A stretch of DNA of 64,000 nt from Pseudomonas bharatica CSV86 (GCF_000319305.2 NZ_AMWJ02000002.1:1364001-1428000), one strand, 5' to 3'. Positions 48,803 to 60,025 are shown, counted from the stretch's first letter. Notes: generated by a model from the letters alone, not told the origin. Made by a program: numbers and translations.

Positions 48803-49882
48803 ATGCGCACTCTCCTTCTTGCACCCCTGATGCTGGCGGCTTCCATGGCCAGCGCGGCCGACTCGGTGAAGATCTACAACTGGTCCAGCTACATCGCCCC
48901 GGACACGCTGAAGAACTTCCAGCAGGCCAGCGGCATCGTGCCGACCTATGACGTTTTCGACAGCAACGAAACCCTCGATGGCAAGCTGATGACCGGCAAC
49001 TCCGGTTATGACGTGGTGTTTCCCTCCAACCATTTCATGGCCCGCCAGATCCAGGGCGGCGCCCTGAAAAAGCTCGACCGTAGCCAGTTGCCGAACTGGA
49101 AGAACCTCAATCCGGTACTGCTCAAGGCCCTGGAGGTGAACGACCCGGGCAACCAGCACGGTTTCCCGTACCTGTGGGGCAGTACCGGCATCGGCTACAA
49201 CATCGACAAGGTCAAGGCGGTACTCGGCGACAACGCCCCCGTGGATTCCTGGGACCTGATCTTCAAGCCCGAATACATCGGCAAGCTGAAAAGCTGCGGT
49301 GTCGCGGTGCTCGACAACGGCCCCGAGCTGTTGCCGATCGCCCTGCACTACCTCGGCCTGCCGCACCACAGCCAGGATCCCAAGGACTACGACAAGGCCA
49401 AGGACCTGCTGATGAAGGTGCGCCCTTATATCAGCTACTTCCACTCCTCGAAGTACACCGGTGACCTGGCCAATGGCGATGTTTGCGTGGTGGTGGGCTT
49501 CTCCGGCGATGTGCTGCAGGCGAAGAACCGTGCCGAGGAAGCGAAGAATGGCGTGAAGGTGGGCTATTCGATTCCGAAGGAAGGGGCGCCGATGTGGTTC
49601 GACATGGTCGCGATGCCGGCGGACGCGCCTGACGAAAAAGCCGGGTATGCCTACATGAACTACCTGCTGCAGCCGGAGGTAATGGCCAACATCAGCAACC
49701 ATGTGCAATACGCCAACGGCAACCTGAAGGCGGACGGGCTGGTGGATCCGGCACTGAAGGCCAACCCGATGATCTATCCGGGGGAAGAGGTGATGGACAA
49801 GCTGTATGCGCTTGAGGCGATGCCGGCGAAGATCGACCGGATCAGGACGCGGATCTGGACCAGCATAAAAGCCGGTAACTGA
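48803..49882 (+). CDS. polyamine-type ABC transporter substrate-binding protein (PotF/SpuD-like)
   Basis: A 359-residue periplasmic binding protein with signal peptide ending MASAA (residue about 18). The opening VKIYNWSSYIAPDTLKNF, YDVFDSNETLDGKLMTG and YDVVFPSNHFMAR (residues about 58-76) are hallmarks of PotF/SpuD/SpuE polyamine binders. No permease or ATPase is adjacent, so it must use a translocator encoded elsewhere or act as a sensor input. AAAGGT site precedes it. Confidence 0.88.
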   Translation: MRTLLLAPLMLAASMASAADSVKIYNWSSYIAPDTLKNFQQASGIVPTYDVFDSNETLDGKLMTGNSGYDVVFPSNHFMARQIQGGALKKLDRSQLPNWKNLNPVLLKALEVNDPGNQHGFPYLWGSTGIGYNIDKVKAVLGDNAPVDSWDLIFKPEYIGKLKSCGVAVLDNGPELLPIALHYLGLPHHSQDPKDYDKAKDLLMKVRPYISYFHSSKYTGDLANGDVCVVVGFSGDVLQAKNRAEEAKNGVKVGYSIPKEGAPMWFDMVAMPADAPDEKAGYAYMNYLLQPEVMANISNHVQYANGNLKADGLVDPALKANPMIYPGEEVMDKLYALEAMPAKIDRIRTRIWTSIKAGN

Positions 49883-49904
49883 TCTGATTGGTGCGGGGGG
49901 GTCA

Positions 49905-49992
49905 CTGGCCTCATCGCTGGCAAGCCAGCTCCCACAGGGACTGCGTGCACCGCGAAACCTGTGGGAGCTGGCTTGCCAGCGATGAGGCCGGC
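49905..49992. repeat. inverted REP pair
   Basis: Two full standard units (CTGGCCTCATCGCTGGCAAG ... CCTGTGGGAGCTGGCTTGCC) flank about 20 bases in the convergent gap between the polyamine-binding-protein gene and prfC. Confidence 0.92.
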
Positions 49993-50015
49993 AGCCCTCC
50001 CACAGGTCTCAAGGT

Positions 50016-51599
<1,584 letters not shown>

Positions 51600-52030
51600 G
51601 GGAAATCGCCTGACTGGGGATTGAAAAAAGGGGCGATATCATACCTGAAGTCGGGCCAACGGCCAAAGGCTGGCCAAATGTGCTGTTGGTGCAGGAGCGT
51701 GGCATGCCGGAAGCATTCATCATCGGCCCAACAGCAGTCAATTCAACGCCTCCCCGTCAGAATCACGCTCATTCCTCGTGCGAAATTTCAAACACCCGGG
51801 GATTAGCGCTGGCCAAATGCCGCATCAGATGGGAACCTTTAAAGCGATGGAGGCGTCCATTCCCCTGCAATGACCGTTGGTCGGGGGTGGTTTCACCGGC
51901 AACACGAGCCTGACGGGGCTTCGCTCATGGCGCGCATTCTGGCCGCCGCTTTTCGCACACGGATCGCCCGTCGCCTGGAATGGCGACCCCATGGAATCCG
52001 TGCGCCGACGATAGAAAAAGGAGTCCGCCT
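51600..52030. other. 431-base divergent gap between prfC and the osmoprotectant operon
   Basis: I found no gene, tRNA or REP here. It should contain both promoters. Candidate small frames are short, start without RBS and have no recognisable product. Base composition is similar to coding DNA around 51880-52000, so a decayed fragment is possible but not shown. Confidence 0.6.
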
Positions 52031-52743
52031 ATGGCTGCACGCTATGGCAAGGGGCTGATGGGATGTGCCGCCGCGCTCGTCATCCTGGCCCTGCTGATCC
52101 ACTGGATCGGCATCGATACGATCGCGCATTACCGCGCCGATCTATGGTTCTACCTGCAGGCGCACCTGATGCTGGTGCTGCTGTCGATGGGGCGGCGCTG
52201 GTCGTGGGCATCCCCGCCGGCATTGCCCTGAGTCGACCGCACCGGGTCGACCGCGCCGAACGCTTCATGCAGGTTTTCAATATTGGCAACACCGTTCCTC
52301 CTCTCGCCGTACTCGCCATCGCCCTGAGCATCCTCGGCATCGGCGCCGGCCCCGCGATCCTCGCGCTGTTCCTCGCCTCGTTGCTGCCTATCGTGCGCAA
52401 CACCTACGAAGGCCTGAAAAACGTCCCCGCCTCGCTCAAGGAAGCCGCCACCGGCATCGGCATGACGCCGCGCCAGTCGCTGTTCAAGGTCGAGCTGCCG
52501 AACGCCGTGCCGATCATCGTCGGCGGGGTGCGCGTTGCCCTGGCGATCAACGTCGGCACTGCGCCGCTGTCGTTCCTGATCGGCGCCAACAGCCTGGGCA
52601 GCCTGATCTTCCCCGGCATCGCCCTGAACAACCAGCCGCAACTGCTGCTGGGCGCGGCCTGTACCGCCCTGCTGGCCTTGCTACTGGATGCGCTGGTCGC
52701 CCAGGGCAGCCGCCGCTGGCTGGAACGCGGCCTGACTCACTGA
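52031..52743 (+). CDS. osmoprotectant ABC transporter permease, YehW-like (frameshifted)
   Basis: A membrane permease of the glycine betaine/choline/carnitine type. The start ATG at 52031 has AAAAAGGAG ahead. The N-terminal part reads MAARYGKGLMGC...MLVLLSMG, then the frame breaks at a run of four G (52189-52192); with five G it continues AALVVGIPAGIALSR to 52743, 237 residues. The C-terminal part holds the permease motif GIGMTPRQSLFKVELPNAVP. First gene of a four-gene operon with the frameshifted binding protein, a second permease and the ATPase. Confidence 0.87.
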
Positions 52744-52756
52744 CCGAGGGATCATC

Positions 52757-53664
52757 ATGAAACGAATCGCCTTGCTCCTGGGCGCGGCCCTGCTGTTCGC
52801 AGGATTTGCCCAGGCTGCCGAAAAACCCCTGATCCGCATCGGCGCGCGGGTCTTCACCGAGCAGACCGTGCTCGCCGAAATCACCGCCCGCTACCTGCGC
52901 CAGCACGGCTTCGACGTGCGCATCACCGGCGGCCTGGGCAGCACCTTGGCGCGCAGCGCCCAGGAAAGCGGGCAGCTGGATATGGTCTGGGAATACACCG
53001 GGGTCTCGCTGGTGTCCTACAACCATGTCGACGAACGCCTGCCGGACGCCGCCGCCACCTACGCCCGGGTAAAGGAACTGGATGCGAAGAAAGGCCTGGT
53101 CTGGCTGGCGCCGTCGCGCTTCAGCAATACCTACGCGCTGGCGCTGCCCCGTGAGGTGGCCGAGGAGTACCCGCAGGTGCAGACCATCAGCCAGCTAAAC
53201 CAGGTGCTGCGCGACGAAGCCGGCAAGACCCACATCCTCGCCCTCGACACCGAGTTCGCCAATCGCCCGGACGGCCTCGCCGCCTGACCGAAACCTACGA
53301 CCTGCAGTTCACCCGCAAGGACATCCGCCAGATGGACGCCGGGCTGGTCTACACCGCATTGCGCAATGGCCAGGTGTTCACCGGCCTGGTGTACACCACC
53401 GATGGCCGGCTCAGCGCCTTCGACCTGAAGCTGCTGGAAGACGACCGTCACTACTTCCCGGACTACACGGCCGCGCCGGTCGTGCGCAAAGCGGTACTCG
53501 ACGCCAACCCGCAACTGGCGACCTTGCTCAAGCCACTGGCCGAGCGCCTGGACGACGAGACCATGCGCCAGCTCAACGCCAGGGTAGACGTCGAGCATGA
53601 AAGCCCCGGCAAGGTGGCCGACGACTTCCTGCGCGCCCACCCACTGCAAGGAGATGCGCAATGA
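52757..53664 (+). CDS. osmoprotectant ABC substrate-binding protein, OsmF/OpuCC-like (frameshifted)
   Basis: A periplasmic betaine/choline-type binding protein. Signal peptide MKRIALLLGAALLFAGFAQA (about 20 residues), then RIGARVFTEQTVLAEITARY and TGVSLVSYNHVDERLPDAAA (ligand region). The frame closes early at 53285 in TGA; adding one C at 53283-53284 gives GLAALTETYDLQFTRKDIRQ and on to 53664, 302 residues total, the normal length. One base overlaps the next permease start (ATGA). Confidence 0.88.
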
Positions 53665-54314
53665 GCCTGCTGGATACCTTCGCCCATCTCGACTGGGGGC
53701 AAGTGCTGCAACTGACCGGCCAGCACATCACCCTGGTCGGCATCGCCGTAACCCTGGCGATCCTCGTCGGCGTGCCGCTGGGCATCCTGATGACCCGCTT
53801 CCCCGCCCTCGCCGGCCCGCTCCAGGCCAGCGCCACGGTGCTGCTGACGGTGCCGTCGATCGCCCTGTTCGGCCTGCTGCTGCCGTTCTACTCGAAGTTC
53901 GGCCAGGGTCTGGGCCCGCTGCCGGCGATCACCGCAGTGTTCCTCTACTCGCTGTTGCCGATCATGCGCAACACCTACCTGGCCCTGACCAACGTCGAGC
54001 CGGGCATCCGCGAAGCCGCCCGCGGCATCGGCATGACCTTCGGCCAGCGCCTGCGCATGGTCGAACTGCCGATCGCCGTACCGGTGATCCTCGCCGGGGT
54101 GCGCACCGCCGTGGTGATGAACATCGGCGTCATGACCATCGCCGCCACCATCGGCGCCGGTGGCCTTGGCGTACTTATCCTGACCTCCATCAGCCGCAGC
54201 GACATGTCGATGCTGCTGGTCGGCGCCGTGCTGGTGAGCCTCCTGGCCATCGCCGCCGACCTGCTCCTGCAAGCCCTGCAACGCAAGCTGACTCCAGAAG
54301 GACTGCTCAAATGA
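53661..54314 (+). CDS. osmoprotectant ABC transporter permease, YehY-like
   Basis: A 217-residue permease with five or six helices. Family wording: GIAVTLAILVGVPLGILMTR, TVLLTVPSIALFGLLLPFY, EAARGIGMTFGQRLRMVELP and the EAA-type loop. Overlaps the binding protein and the ATPase gene by four bases each, so all are coupled. Full length. Confidence 0.92.
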   Translation: MSLLDTFAHLDWGQVLQLTGQHITLVGIAVTLAILVGVPLGILMTRFPALAGPLQASATVLLTVPSIALFGLLLPFYSKFGQGLGPLPAITAVFLYSLLPIMRNTYLALTNVEPGIREAARGIGMTFGQRLRMVELPIAVPVILAGVRTAVVMNIGVMTIAATIGAGGLGVLILTSISRSDMSMLLVGAVLVSLLAIAADLLLQALQRKLTPEGLLK

Positions 54315-55465
54315 TCGAACTCCAGAACCTCTCGAAAACCTTCCAAAGCAACGGCAAGGAGGTCAAGGCGGTCGACTCGGTCAGCCTGACCGTCAACGAA
54401 GGCGAGATCTGCGTCTTCCTCGGCCCGTCCGGTTGCGGCAAGAGCACCACGCTGAAGATGATCAACCGCCTGATCGAGCCCACCTCGGGCAAGGTCCTGA
54501 TCAATGGCGAGGACACCACCGGCCTCGACGAAGTGACCCTGCGCCGGCGCATCGGCTATGTGATCCAGCAGATCGGCCTGTTCCCCAACATGACCATCGA
54601 GGAAAACATCACCGTGGTCCCGCGCCTGCTCGGCTGGGACAAGCAGAAATGCCACGAGCGCGCCCGCGAGCTGATGAGCATGATCCGCCTGGAGCCCAAG
54701 CAGTACCTGCAGCGTTACCCACGGGAACTGTCCGGCGGCCAGCAGCAGCGCATCGGGGTGATCCGCGCGCTGGCCGCCGAAGCGCCGCTGCTGCTGATGG
54801 ACGAGCCGTTCGGCGCGGTCGACCCGATCAACCGCGAGATGATCCAGAACGAATTCTTCGAGATGCAGCGGGCGCTGAACAAGACCGTGATCATGGTCAG
54901 CCACGACATCGACGAGGCCATCAAACTGGGTGACAAGATCGCCATCTTCCGCGCCGGCAAACTGGTCCAGATCGACCATCCGGACACCTTGCTGGCGCAT
55001 CCGGCGGACGAGTTCGTCAGCAACTTCGTCGGCCAGGACAGCACCCTCAAGCGCCTGCTGCTGGTACGGGCCGAGGATGCGGCGGACAACGCGCCGTCGG
55101 CCAGCCCGGACATGCCGGTGGCGGATGCGCTGGAGCTGATGGACGAGCATGACCGCAAGTATGTGGTGGTGACCGATGGCGAGAATCGTGCGCTGGGCTA
55201 TGTGCGGCGTCGGGACCTGCACCGCCAGCAGGGTGTATGCGCCGACTTCCTGCGCCAGTTCAACGCCACCGCAGCGCACGACGAGCACCTGCGCATCCTG
55301 TTGTCGCGCATGTACGAATTCAACCGGGCGTGGCTGCCGGTGCTGGATGCCGAGCAGGTATTCCTGGGCGAGGTGACCCAGGAGTCCATTGCGGCCTACC
55401 TGAGTTCGGGACGTTCACGTGGGGGCAAAACCAGCATCGTTTCCCCGGCTGAAACTGCTGTGTAA
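54311..55465 (+). CDS. osmoprotectant ABC transporter ATP-binding protein, YehX/OpuCA-like, with CBS domains
   Basis: A 384-residue ATPase. Walker A GPSGCGKS at 39-46, signature LSGGQQQRIGV, Walker B LLLMDEPFGAVDP, switch His in MVSHDIDEA. The C-terminal part (about 260-380) is a pair of CBS domains (ADALELMDEHDRKYVVVTDG), which in OpuA-type importers sense ionic strength. Start at 54311 is coupled to the preceding permease. The whole operon likely imports glycine betaine, choline or related compounds under high osmolarity. Confidence 0.93.
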   Translation: MIELQNLSKTFQSNGKEVKAVDSVSLTVNEGEICVFLGPSGCGKSTTLKMINRLIEPTSGKVLINGEDTTGLDEVTLRRRIGYVIQQIGLFPNMTIEENITVVPRLLGWDKQKCHERARELMSMIRLEPKQYLQRYPRELSGGQQQRIGVIRALAAEAPLLLMDEPFGAVDPINREMIQNEFFEMQRALNKTVIMVSHDIDEAIKLGDKIAIFRAGKLVQIDHPDTLLAHPADEFVSNFVGQDSTLKRLLLVRAEDAADNAPSASPDMPVADALELMDEHDRKYVVVTDGENRALGYVRRRDLHRQQGVCADFLRQFNATAAHDEHLRILLSRMYEFNRAWLPVLDAEQVFLGEVTQESIAAYLSSGRSRGGKTSIVSPAETAV

Positions 55466-55470
55466 AAGCT

Positions 55471-55572
55471 GAGGGCCTCATCGCTGGCAAGCCAGCTCCC
55501 ACAGGTACTGCACAGGTCTTGAAGTCTGTACTGACCCTGTGGGAGCTGGCTTGCCAGCGATGAGGCCCTCAA
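55471..55572. repeat. inverted REP pair
   Basis: Two full standard units, GAGGGCCTCATCGCTGGCAA onward and the inverse ending GCGATGAGGCCCTCAAG, separated by about 29 bases, in the convergent gap between the ABC operon and fecA. Confidence 0.93.
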
Positions 55573-55586
55573 GAACACCCGAGAAA

Positions 55587-58022
55587 TCAGAACCCTACAC
55601 TGGCCTGCACATAGAAGGTCCGCGGCTCGCCCACGTAGATTCCCGAGTTGTTGTCGCTGGAGCGGGTGTAGTACTGCTTGTCGAAGAGGTTCTTCACCCC
55701 CGCCGCCAGCTTCAGGTTCGACAGCTGCTGGCCGAAGTCGTAGCCACCACGGGCCGCCCAGGTCACGTACCCCGGGATGTCCCCGTATTGCCCGTCGGCA
55801 CTCGGCTCGGTGATGTAGTTACCGTTGAAGCTGCCGTTGGCATTCATGCCGGTTCCCGGCGCGCGCTGTTTCGATTGGGCGAAGGCGTCCAGGTTCCAGG
55901 TCCAGCGGTTCACCTCGTAACGCAGCCCGGCATTGACCACCTGGCGCGAATAGAACGGCAGGTCACGGCCCTTGAAGCCCGGGATCTCGCCTTCATAGGT
56001 CGCACGGGTGTAGGTGAACCCGGCATTCGCACTCAAGCCTTCCAGCCGTGCATCCAGCCCGGACAGGTCATAGCGCAGCGAAGCCTCGATACCCTGGTGC
56101 TTGGTCGCACCGAGGTTGGTCCAGCCCACGTCGTTGCTGATGTACTGCAGTTCGTCGTCGAAGTCGATGTAGAACGCGGTCAGCTCACCGCCCCAATGTT
56201 CATCGTTGTAGCGCGTGCCGATCTCGTAGGTCTTGGCCTTTTCCGGTTCCAGGCCGTTGGCGGTCGAGTTGCCGACGCCGCCCTGCCCCAGCTGGAAGTA
56301 CTGCAGGCTGCCGAAGGAGGTTTCGTAGTTGGCGAACAGCTTCCAGGCATCGGAAAGGTGGTACATCACGCTCAACGCCGGCAGCGGCTCGTCGCTGCTG
56401 ATGCTGCGGCTCTTGGCCTGGACCCGCACCCCATTGGTGCCCAGCACCGCGCGTTCGTGCCAGTCGGTGTTGATGTGCTCGAAGCGCAGGCCTGGCGTGA
56501 TGGTCCAGTTGCCGATGTCGATCTTGTCATCGATGTAGTACGCGCTGGCTTCGGTTCCACCGGTACGGTCCTGGTAGACATGGCCGTCGGAGGTCGGAGT
56601 GACGGTCGGCACGTTGTCGATCAGCGCCAGGCGGCTGGCCTGCTCGTGCATGGCTTCCTTGAGGTAGCGGTAGCCGACGCTGACTTCCTGGGTCGCCTCG
56701 CCGGTGAAGAACAGCCGCGACAACCGTGGCTCGATGGCGAAGGTGTGATAGCTGCGCGGGAAGGACGACAGGGTCTTCTGGTCGCGGGCGGCGATGGTGC
56801 TGCCGCGGAAGCTGTCGGTGTAGTAGGTCTGCACCTCGAACTGGGTGACGTCGTCGATCTGCCGCAGGTACTTGAGCGACACGTCCTTGCGCCGGCCGCT
56901 GAAGTTGTCGTGGTCACGATCGGACTGGTACGGGTCGGCATCATACTGGGCCTGGGTCAGGCCACCGGGCATGTCGGCCTTGCCGTCGTAGTAGTGGAAG
57001 TGCAGCCACAGTTCATCCTGGTCGGTCGGCGCCCAGTGGGTCTTGAACAGCACGTCGTCGATATCGTTGCCGTTATTGCTGCGGCGGTAGCCGTTGCCAT
57101 TGACCCCGGAATACAGCAGCGCCGCGCCGATGCCGTTGTCGGCGGTGCCGCCGAGGAAGGCCGTATCGATATGCTTCCAGCCGCCGTAGCGGGACGTCTC
57201 CAGGGTGGTGCCGATTTCGCCGGTGGCCTTTTCCGGGATCGCCCGGGTGACCAAGTTGATGACCCCGCCGACGTTCTGCGGCCCGTAGCGAACGGAGCCG
57301 GCACCGCGCACCACGTCGATGCTGTCGAGGTTGCCGGAGGAAATCGGCGCCATCGACAACTGTGGCTGACCGTAGGGTGCAAAGGCCGCCGGGATGCCGT
57401 CGATCAGCACTGTGGAGCGCGGCGACAGGCGCGAGGTCAGGCCGCGGACCCCGACATTGAGCGACAGGTCGCTGCCACCGGTACCGTTGGAGTCCTGCAC
57501 CTGAACCCCGGGAATGCCCTTGAGCACGTCGCGCACGTTCATCGCACCCTGCTCGATCATCGCCTCGCGGCGCACCACGGTGCGCGCGCCGGGATGGTTC
57601 TGCACCACCGCCTCCTGGGCATCGCCGAGCCAGTCTCCGACCATGCTGATATCGGTCGCCGCCAGCTCCACGACCTCGCCGGAAGCCTGCGCCGAACGTA
57701 GGACCACGGTGCCCTGGGACATCTCGTAGGTCAGCCCGCTGCCCTGCAGCAAGGCTTGCAGCGCCTGCTCCGGCGTCAGGTTGCCGGACACCGCCGGAGC
57801 CTGCTTGCCGGCCACCAGCTCGGGGGTGAAGAACAGTTGCAGCGAGGTCTGCTGGCCAAGCTGGTTAAGCGCGCTGGCCAACGACTGGGCCTGGATCTGG
57901 ATGGGGGTCGGCGTCGAGTCGGCGTAGCTGTTGCCGATACCGGCACTGACCGCCAGGGCCAGCGCCAGGGGCAGCCAGCGCGAGCGGCCGGCGGAACGCG
58001 GGGCATGCTTGTTGTTGTTCAC
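55587..58022 (-). CDS. fecA: ferric citrate TonB-dependent receptor FecA
   Basis: An outer-membrane transducer-receptor for ferric dicitrate. Start at the GTG at 58022 (811 residues) because a signal peptide follows (ends IGNSYA); the longer frame to 58115 overlaps fecR and is Cys/Phe rich. It has an N-terminal STN signalling domain (IQAQSLASALNQLGQQTSLQ at about 40-60), then the plug with VVGDWLGD-like SMVGDWLGDAQEAVVQNHPG, GVRGLTSRLSPRSTVLIDGIP and DVVRGAGSVRYGPQNVGGV, close to E. coli FecA. The beta-barrel ends FYVQASVGF with terminal Phe. With fecI and fecR upstream. Confidence 0.94.
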   Translation of the reverse strand: MNNNKHAPRSAGRSRWLPLALALAVSAGIGNSYADSTPTPIQIQAQSLASALNQLGQQTSLQLFFTPELVAGKQAPAVSGNLTPEQALQALLQGSGLTYEMSQGTVVLRSAQASGEVVELAATDISMVGDWLGDAQEAVVQNHPGARTVVRREAMIEQGAMNVRDVLKGIPGVQVQDSNGTGGSDLSLNVGVRGLTSRLSPRSTVLIDGIPAAFAPYGQPQLSMAPISSGNLDSIDVVRGAGSVRYGPQNVGGVINLVTRAIPEKATGEIGTTLETSRYGGWKHIDTAFLGGTADNGIGAALLYSGVNGNGYRRSNNGNDIDDVLFKTHWAPTDQDELWLHFHYYDGKADMPGGLTQAQYDADPYQSDRDHDNFSGRRKDVSLKYLRQIDDVTQFEVQTYYTDSFRGSTIAARDQKTLSSFPRSYHTFAIEPRLSRLFFTGEATQEVSVGYRYLKEAMHEQASRLALIDNVPTVTPTSDGHVYQDRTGGTEASAYYIDDKIDIGNWTITPGLRFEHINTDWHERAVLGTNGVRVQAKSRSISSDEPLPALSVMYHLSDAWKLFANYETSFGSLQYFQLGQGGVGNSTANGLEPEKAKTYEIGTRYNDEHWGGELTAFYIDFDDELQYISNDVGWTNLGATKHQGIEASLRYDLSGLDARLEGLSANAGFTYTRATYEGEIPGFKGRDLPFYSRQVVNAGLRYEVNRWTWNLDAFAQSKQRAPGTGMNANGSFNGNYITEPSADGQYGDIPGYVTWAARGGYDFGQQLSNLKLAAGVKNLFDKQYYTRSSDNNSGIYVGEPRTFYVQASVGF

Positions 58023-58104
58023 GTCTTCGGGACTTCCTGAGAATGAAAATGCTTGGCAATTACAAGTCAGGCAGGAAGACGAACAACTGAAAAAATACCT
58101 GAAT

Positions 58105-59097
58105 CTATTTTGCAATTATTTCCTGGGAGCCGTCGGCATGGGCCACCACGGACACCGGCAGGATGCTCGGCAAGGCCCGCAGCAGAGCGTCCGTGTCGTC
58201 GACACGGAAGGTGCTGCTGAGCCGCAGCTTCGCCACCTTCGGCGCCACTTTCAGCGGCTGCTGGCGATAGCGAGAGACCTCTTCGGCCACCTGGGCCAGG
58301 GAAGCGTCGTTGAACACCAGCTTGCCCGAGCGCCAGGCGGTCAGCGTGGCGGGGTCCACCTTGTAGGCGGCGGCAACGTTGCCGTCTTCATCTATATGGG
58401 AACCGAGACCGGCGCTGAGCAGCGCCCGGGATTCACCATGGCCCTGGACCCTGACCGAGCCCTGTTCCACCACCACCCGGGTCTGCCCGGGATCGCGGCG
58501 CACATCGAAGCGGGTGCCGGTCACGGTAACCGTGCCGTTGCCCGCGTCCACCACGAACGGCCGCCCGCTGTCATGAGCGACGCTGAACATCACCTCGCCC
58601 TGGGCAAGGCGGATATCCCGCTGTCCGGCACTGAAGCGCACCTCCAGGCGGGTGCGGCCATTGATCTCCAGACGCGAGCCGTCCGGCAACACGACCTGGC
58701 GGCGTTCGCCGAGGCCGGTCTGCAGTTGCTGGTAATGGTCGAGCTTGCCGTCCTGCCAGGTGAACCAGCCGAGGCCGACCGCAGCAGCCATGACGCCGGC
58801 GGCCAGTGCCTGGCGGATGAAGCGCCGACGCGGCAGGACGGCGACCGGATCCTCGACGCACAAGGCCTCGAGGCGCGCACGGGGCAGCAGGTCGCTGGCC
58901 CGCCACAGCTCGGCCAGCATCCGGTATTCGTCACGATGCAGCGGATCCTGCGCCAGCCAGGCCTCGAACACCGCCTGCCGCTCAGGCGACAACGGCCCGT
59001 CCTGAACCCGGGCGAACCATTCGGCCGCCTGCGCGCGCGCGGCCTCCTGGGGGCCGGAACTAGCGTCCTGATTCATGAATACCTTCGCCTGACTCAT
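58105..59097 (-). CDS. fecR: FecR anti-sigma factor / signal transducer
   Basis: A 330-residue inner-membrane regulator that passes the FecA signal to FecI. It has an N-terminal anti-sigma (DUF4880) region with AAEWFARVQDGPLSPERQAV at about 24-43, a membrane helix at about 94-112 after RRRFIRQ, and periplasmic FecR domain (VVLPDGSRLEINGRTRLEV; VTVTGTRFDVRRD). Its ATG overlaps the fecI stop by four bases. Typical length. Confidence 0.94.
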   Translation of the reverse strand: MSQAKVFMNQDASSGPQEAARAQAAEWFARVQDGPLSPERQAVFEAWLAQDPLHRDEYRMLAELWRASDLLPRARLEALCVEDPVAVLPRRRFIRQALAAGVMAAAVGLGWFTWQDGKLDHYQQLQTGLGERRQVVLPDGSRLEINGRTRLEVRFSAGQRDIRLAQGEVMFSVAHDSGRPFVVDAGNGTVTVTGTRFDVRRDPGQTRVVVEQGSVRVQGHGESRALLSAGLGSHIDEDGNVAAAYKVDPATLTAWRSGKLVFNDASLAQVAEEVSRYRQQPLKVAPKVAKLRLSSTFRVDDTDALLRALPSILPVSVVAHADGSQEIIAK

Positions 59098-59582
59098 CTG
59101 TTCGCCACATCCAGGTGCTCGCGCAGATGGCGAAGCGTGCGGATCATATACTTTTCCACCATGTTCCTGCTCAGGCCCATGCGCTCGGCGATCTCCGCCT
59201 GAGTCAGGCCTTCGAGCTTCTGCCAGACGAACACCTTGCGGCAGTTCAGCGGCAACTCGGCCAGCGCCCGCTCGACGCTGTCGGCCAATTGCAGGGCATT
59301 CATGTAGGCCTCCGGATCGTCGTCCACCTGCGGGGTAAGGTCCAGGGCCTGCTGTTCGAGGGACTGGCGACGGTCTTCGCGACGATAACCGTCCACGGCG
59401 ATATTGCGCGCAGTCTGGTGCAGGTAGGCGCGTGGTTGCTGCACCGCGCCGGGCTTGCTTTCCAAGACGCGGACAAAGGCATCGTGAGCGAGGTCCTCGG
59501 CCTGCTGGCGACTGCGCAGCTTGCGCGTCCAGGTGCCGATCAGCTCGTGATAGTGGTCGAGGAAGCCTTTGGGTCGAGACAC
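59094..59582 (-). CDS. fecI: ECF sigma factor FecI
   Basis: An ECF sigma-70 family factor that transcribes fecA when ferric citrate binds. I propose the GTG at 59582 (VSRPKGFLDHYHELIGTWTR), giving 162 residues, the normal size; the frame stays open to 59714 but the extra N-terminus reads through the promoter area. Region 2 (DLAHDAFVRVLE) and region 4 (LTQAEIAERMGLSRNMVEKY) are clear. No strong RBS is visible, so the start is the weakest point. Confidence 0.9.
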   Translation of the reverse strand: MSRPKGFLDHYHELIGTWTRKLRSRQQAEDLAHDAFVRVLESKPGAVQQPRAYLHQTARNIAVDGYRREDRRQSLEQQALDLTPQVDDDPEAYMNALQLADSVERALAELPLNCRKVFVWQKLEGLTQAEIAERMGLSRNMVEKYMIRTLRHLREHLDVANR

Positions 59583-59617
59583 GGTGGGAAGGTCGTCGTC
59601 AGGCAGTGGAAAAGTGT

Positions 59618-59636
59618 GCGAATAGTAATGTTTCTC
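59618..59636 (-). promoter_or_regulatory. candidate Fur box upstream of fecI
   Basis: GCGAATAGTAATGTTTCTC matches 12 of 19 positions of the Fur consensus, 36 bases before the proposed fecI start. Iron control of fecIR is established in other bacteria, which adds some weight. Confidence 0.45.
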
Positions 59637-59996
59637 GTTAACGCCGGCAAATCCGACCTTCGTCCGGCCGATCGGAGGTGCACCGGGCAAAATTTTTTCG
59701 CTGCAACTACGCACGCTTCAGGTGGCCATAAATATGAACACCCAGGGCATTCAAACACCCGCTCGAACACACTCGACAAACGGTCATATTTAATAAGTGA
59801 ACAGTAACTTGAAGGGAAACGCGCCAATTGAAAGGCTGAGTGTCGAAGTTCGGGAAAAGTGAGCATTTCGCCAGCTATTCCACAATTCTTTACGCATCGG
59901 CGATCTAGCGGAACATATGGCTGTCACCTGGGTCGGTTATGAAAGGAACACGCCGACAACAGGTCGCCGAGGAGTGCGAAAAGGCGACATTTTTAG

Positions 59997-60025
59997 TTGA
60001 TCTTGAACCCCTCAGGTCCTAAAGT
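59997..60025 (+). promoter_or_regulatory. candidate sigma-70 promoter of speC
   Basis: TTGATC, a 17-base spacer, and TAAAGT. It would start transcription near 60032 and leave about 200 bases of untranslated leader before the speC ATG. Confidence 0.5.

Noticed and set aside
51600..52030. Possible small gene between prfC and the ABC operon
   Set aside because: Short overlapping frames only, none with RBS or recognisable product.
59583..59714. Longer N-terminus of FecI
   Set aside because: It reads through the likely Fur site and has Cys/Pro-rich sequence without ECF similarity.
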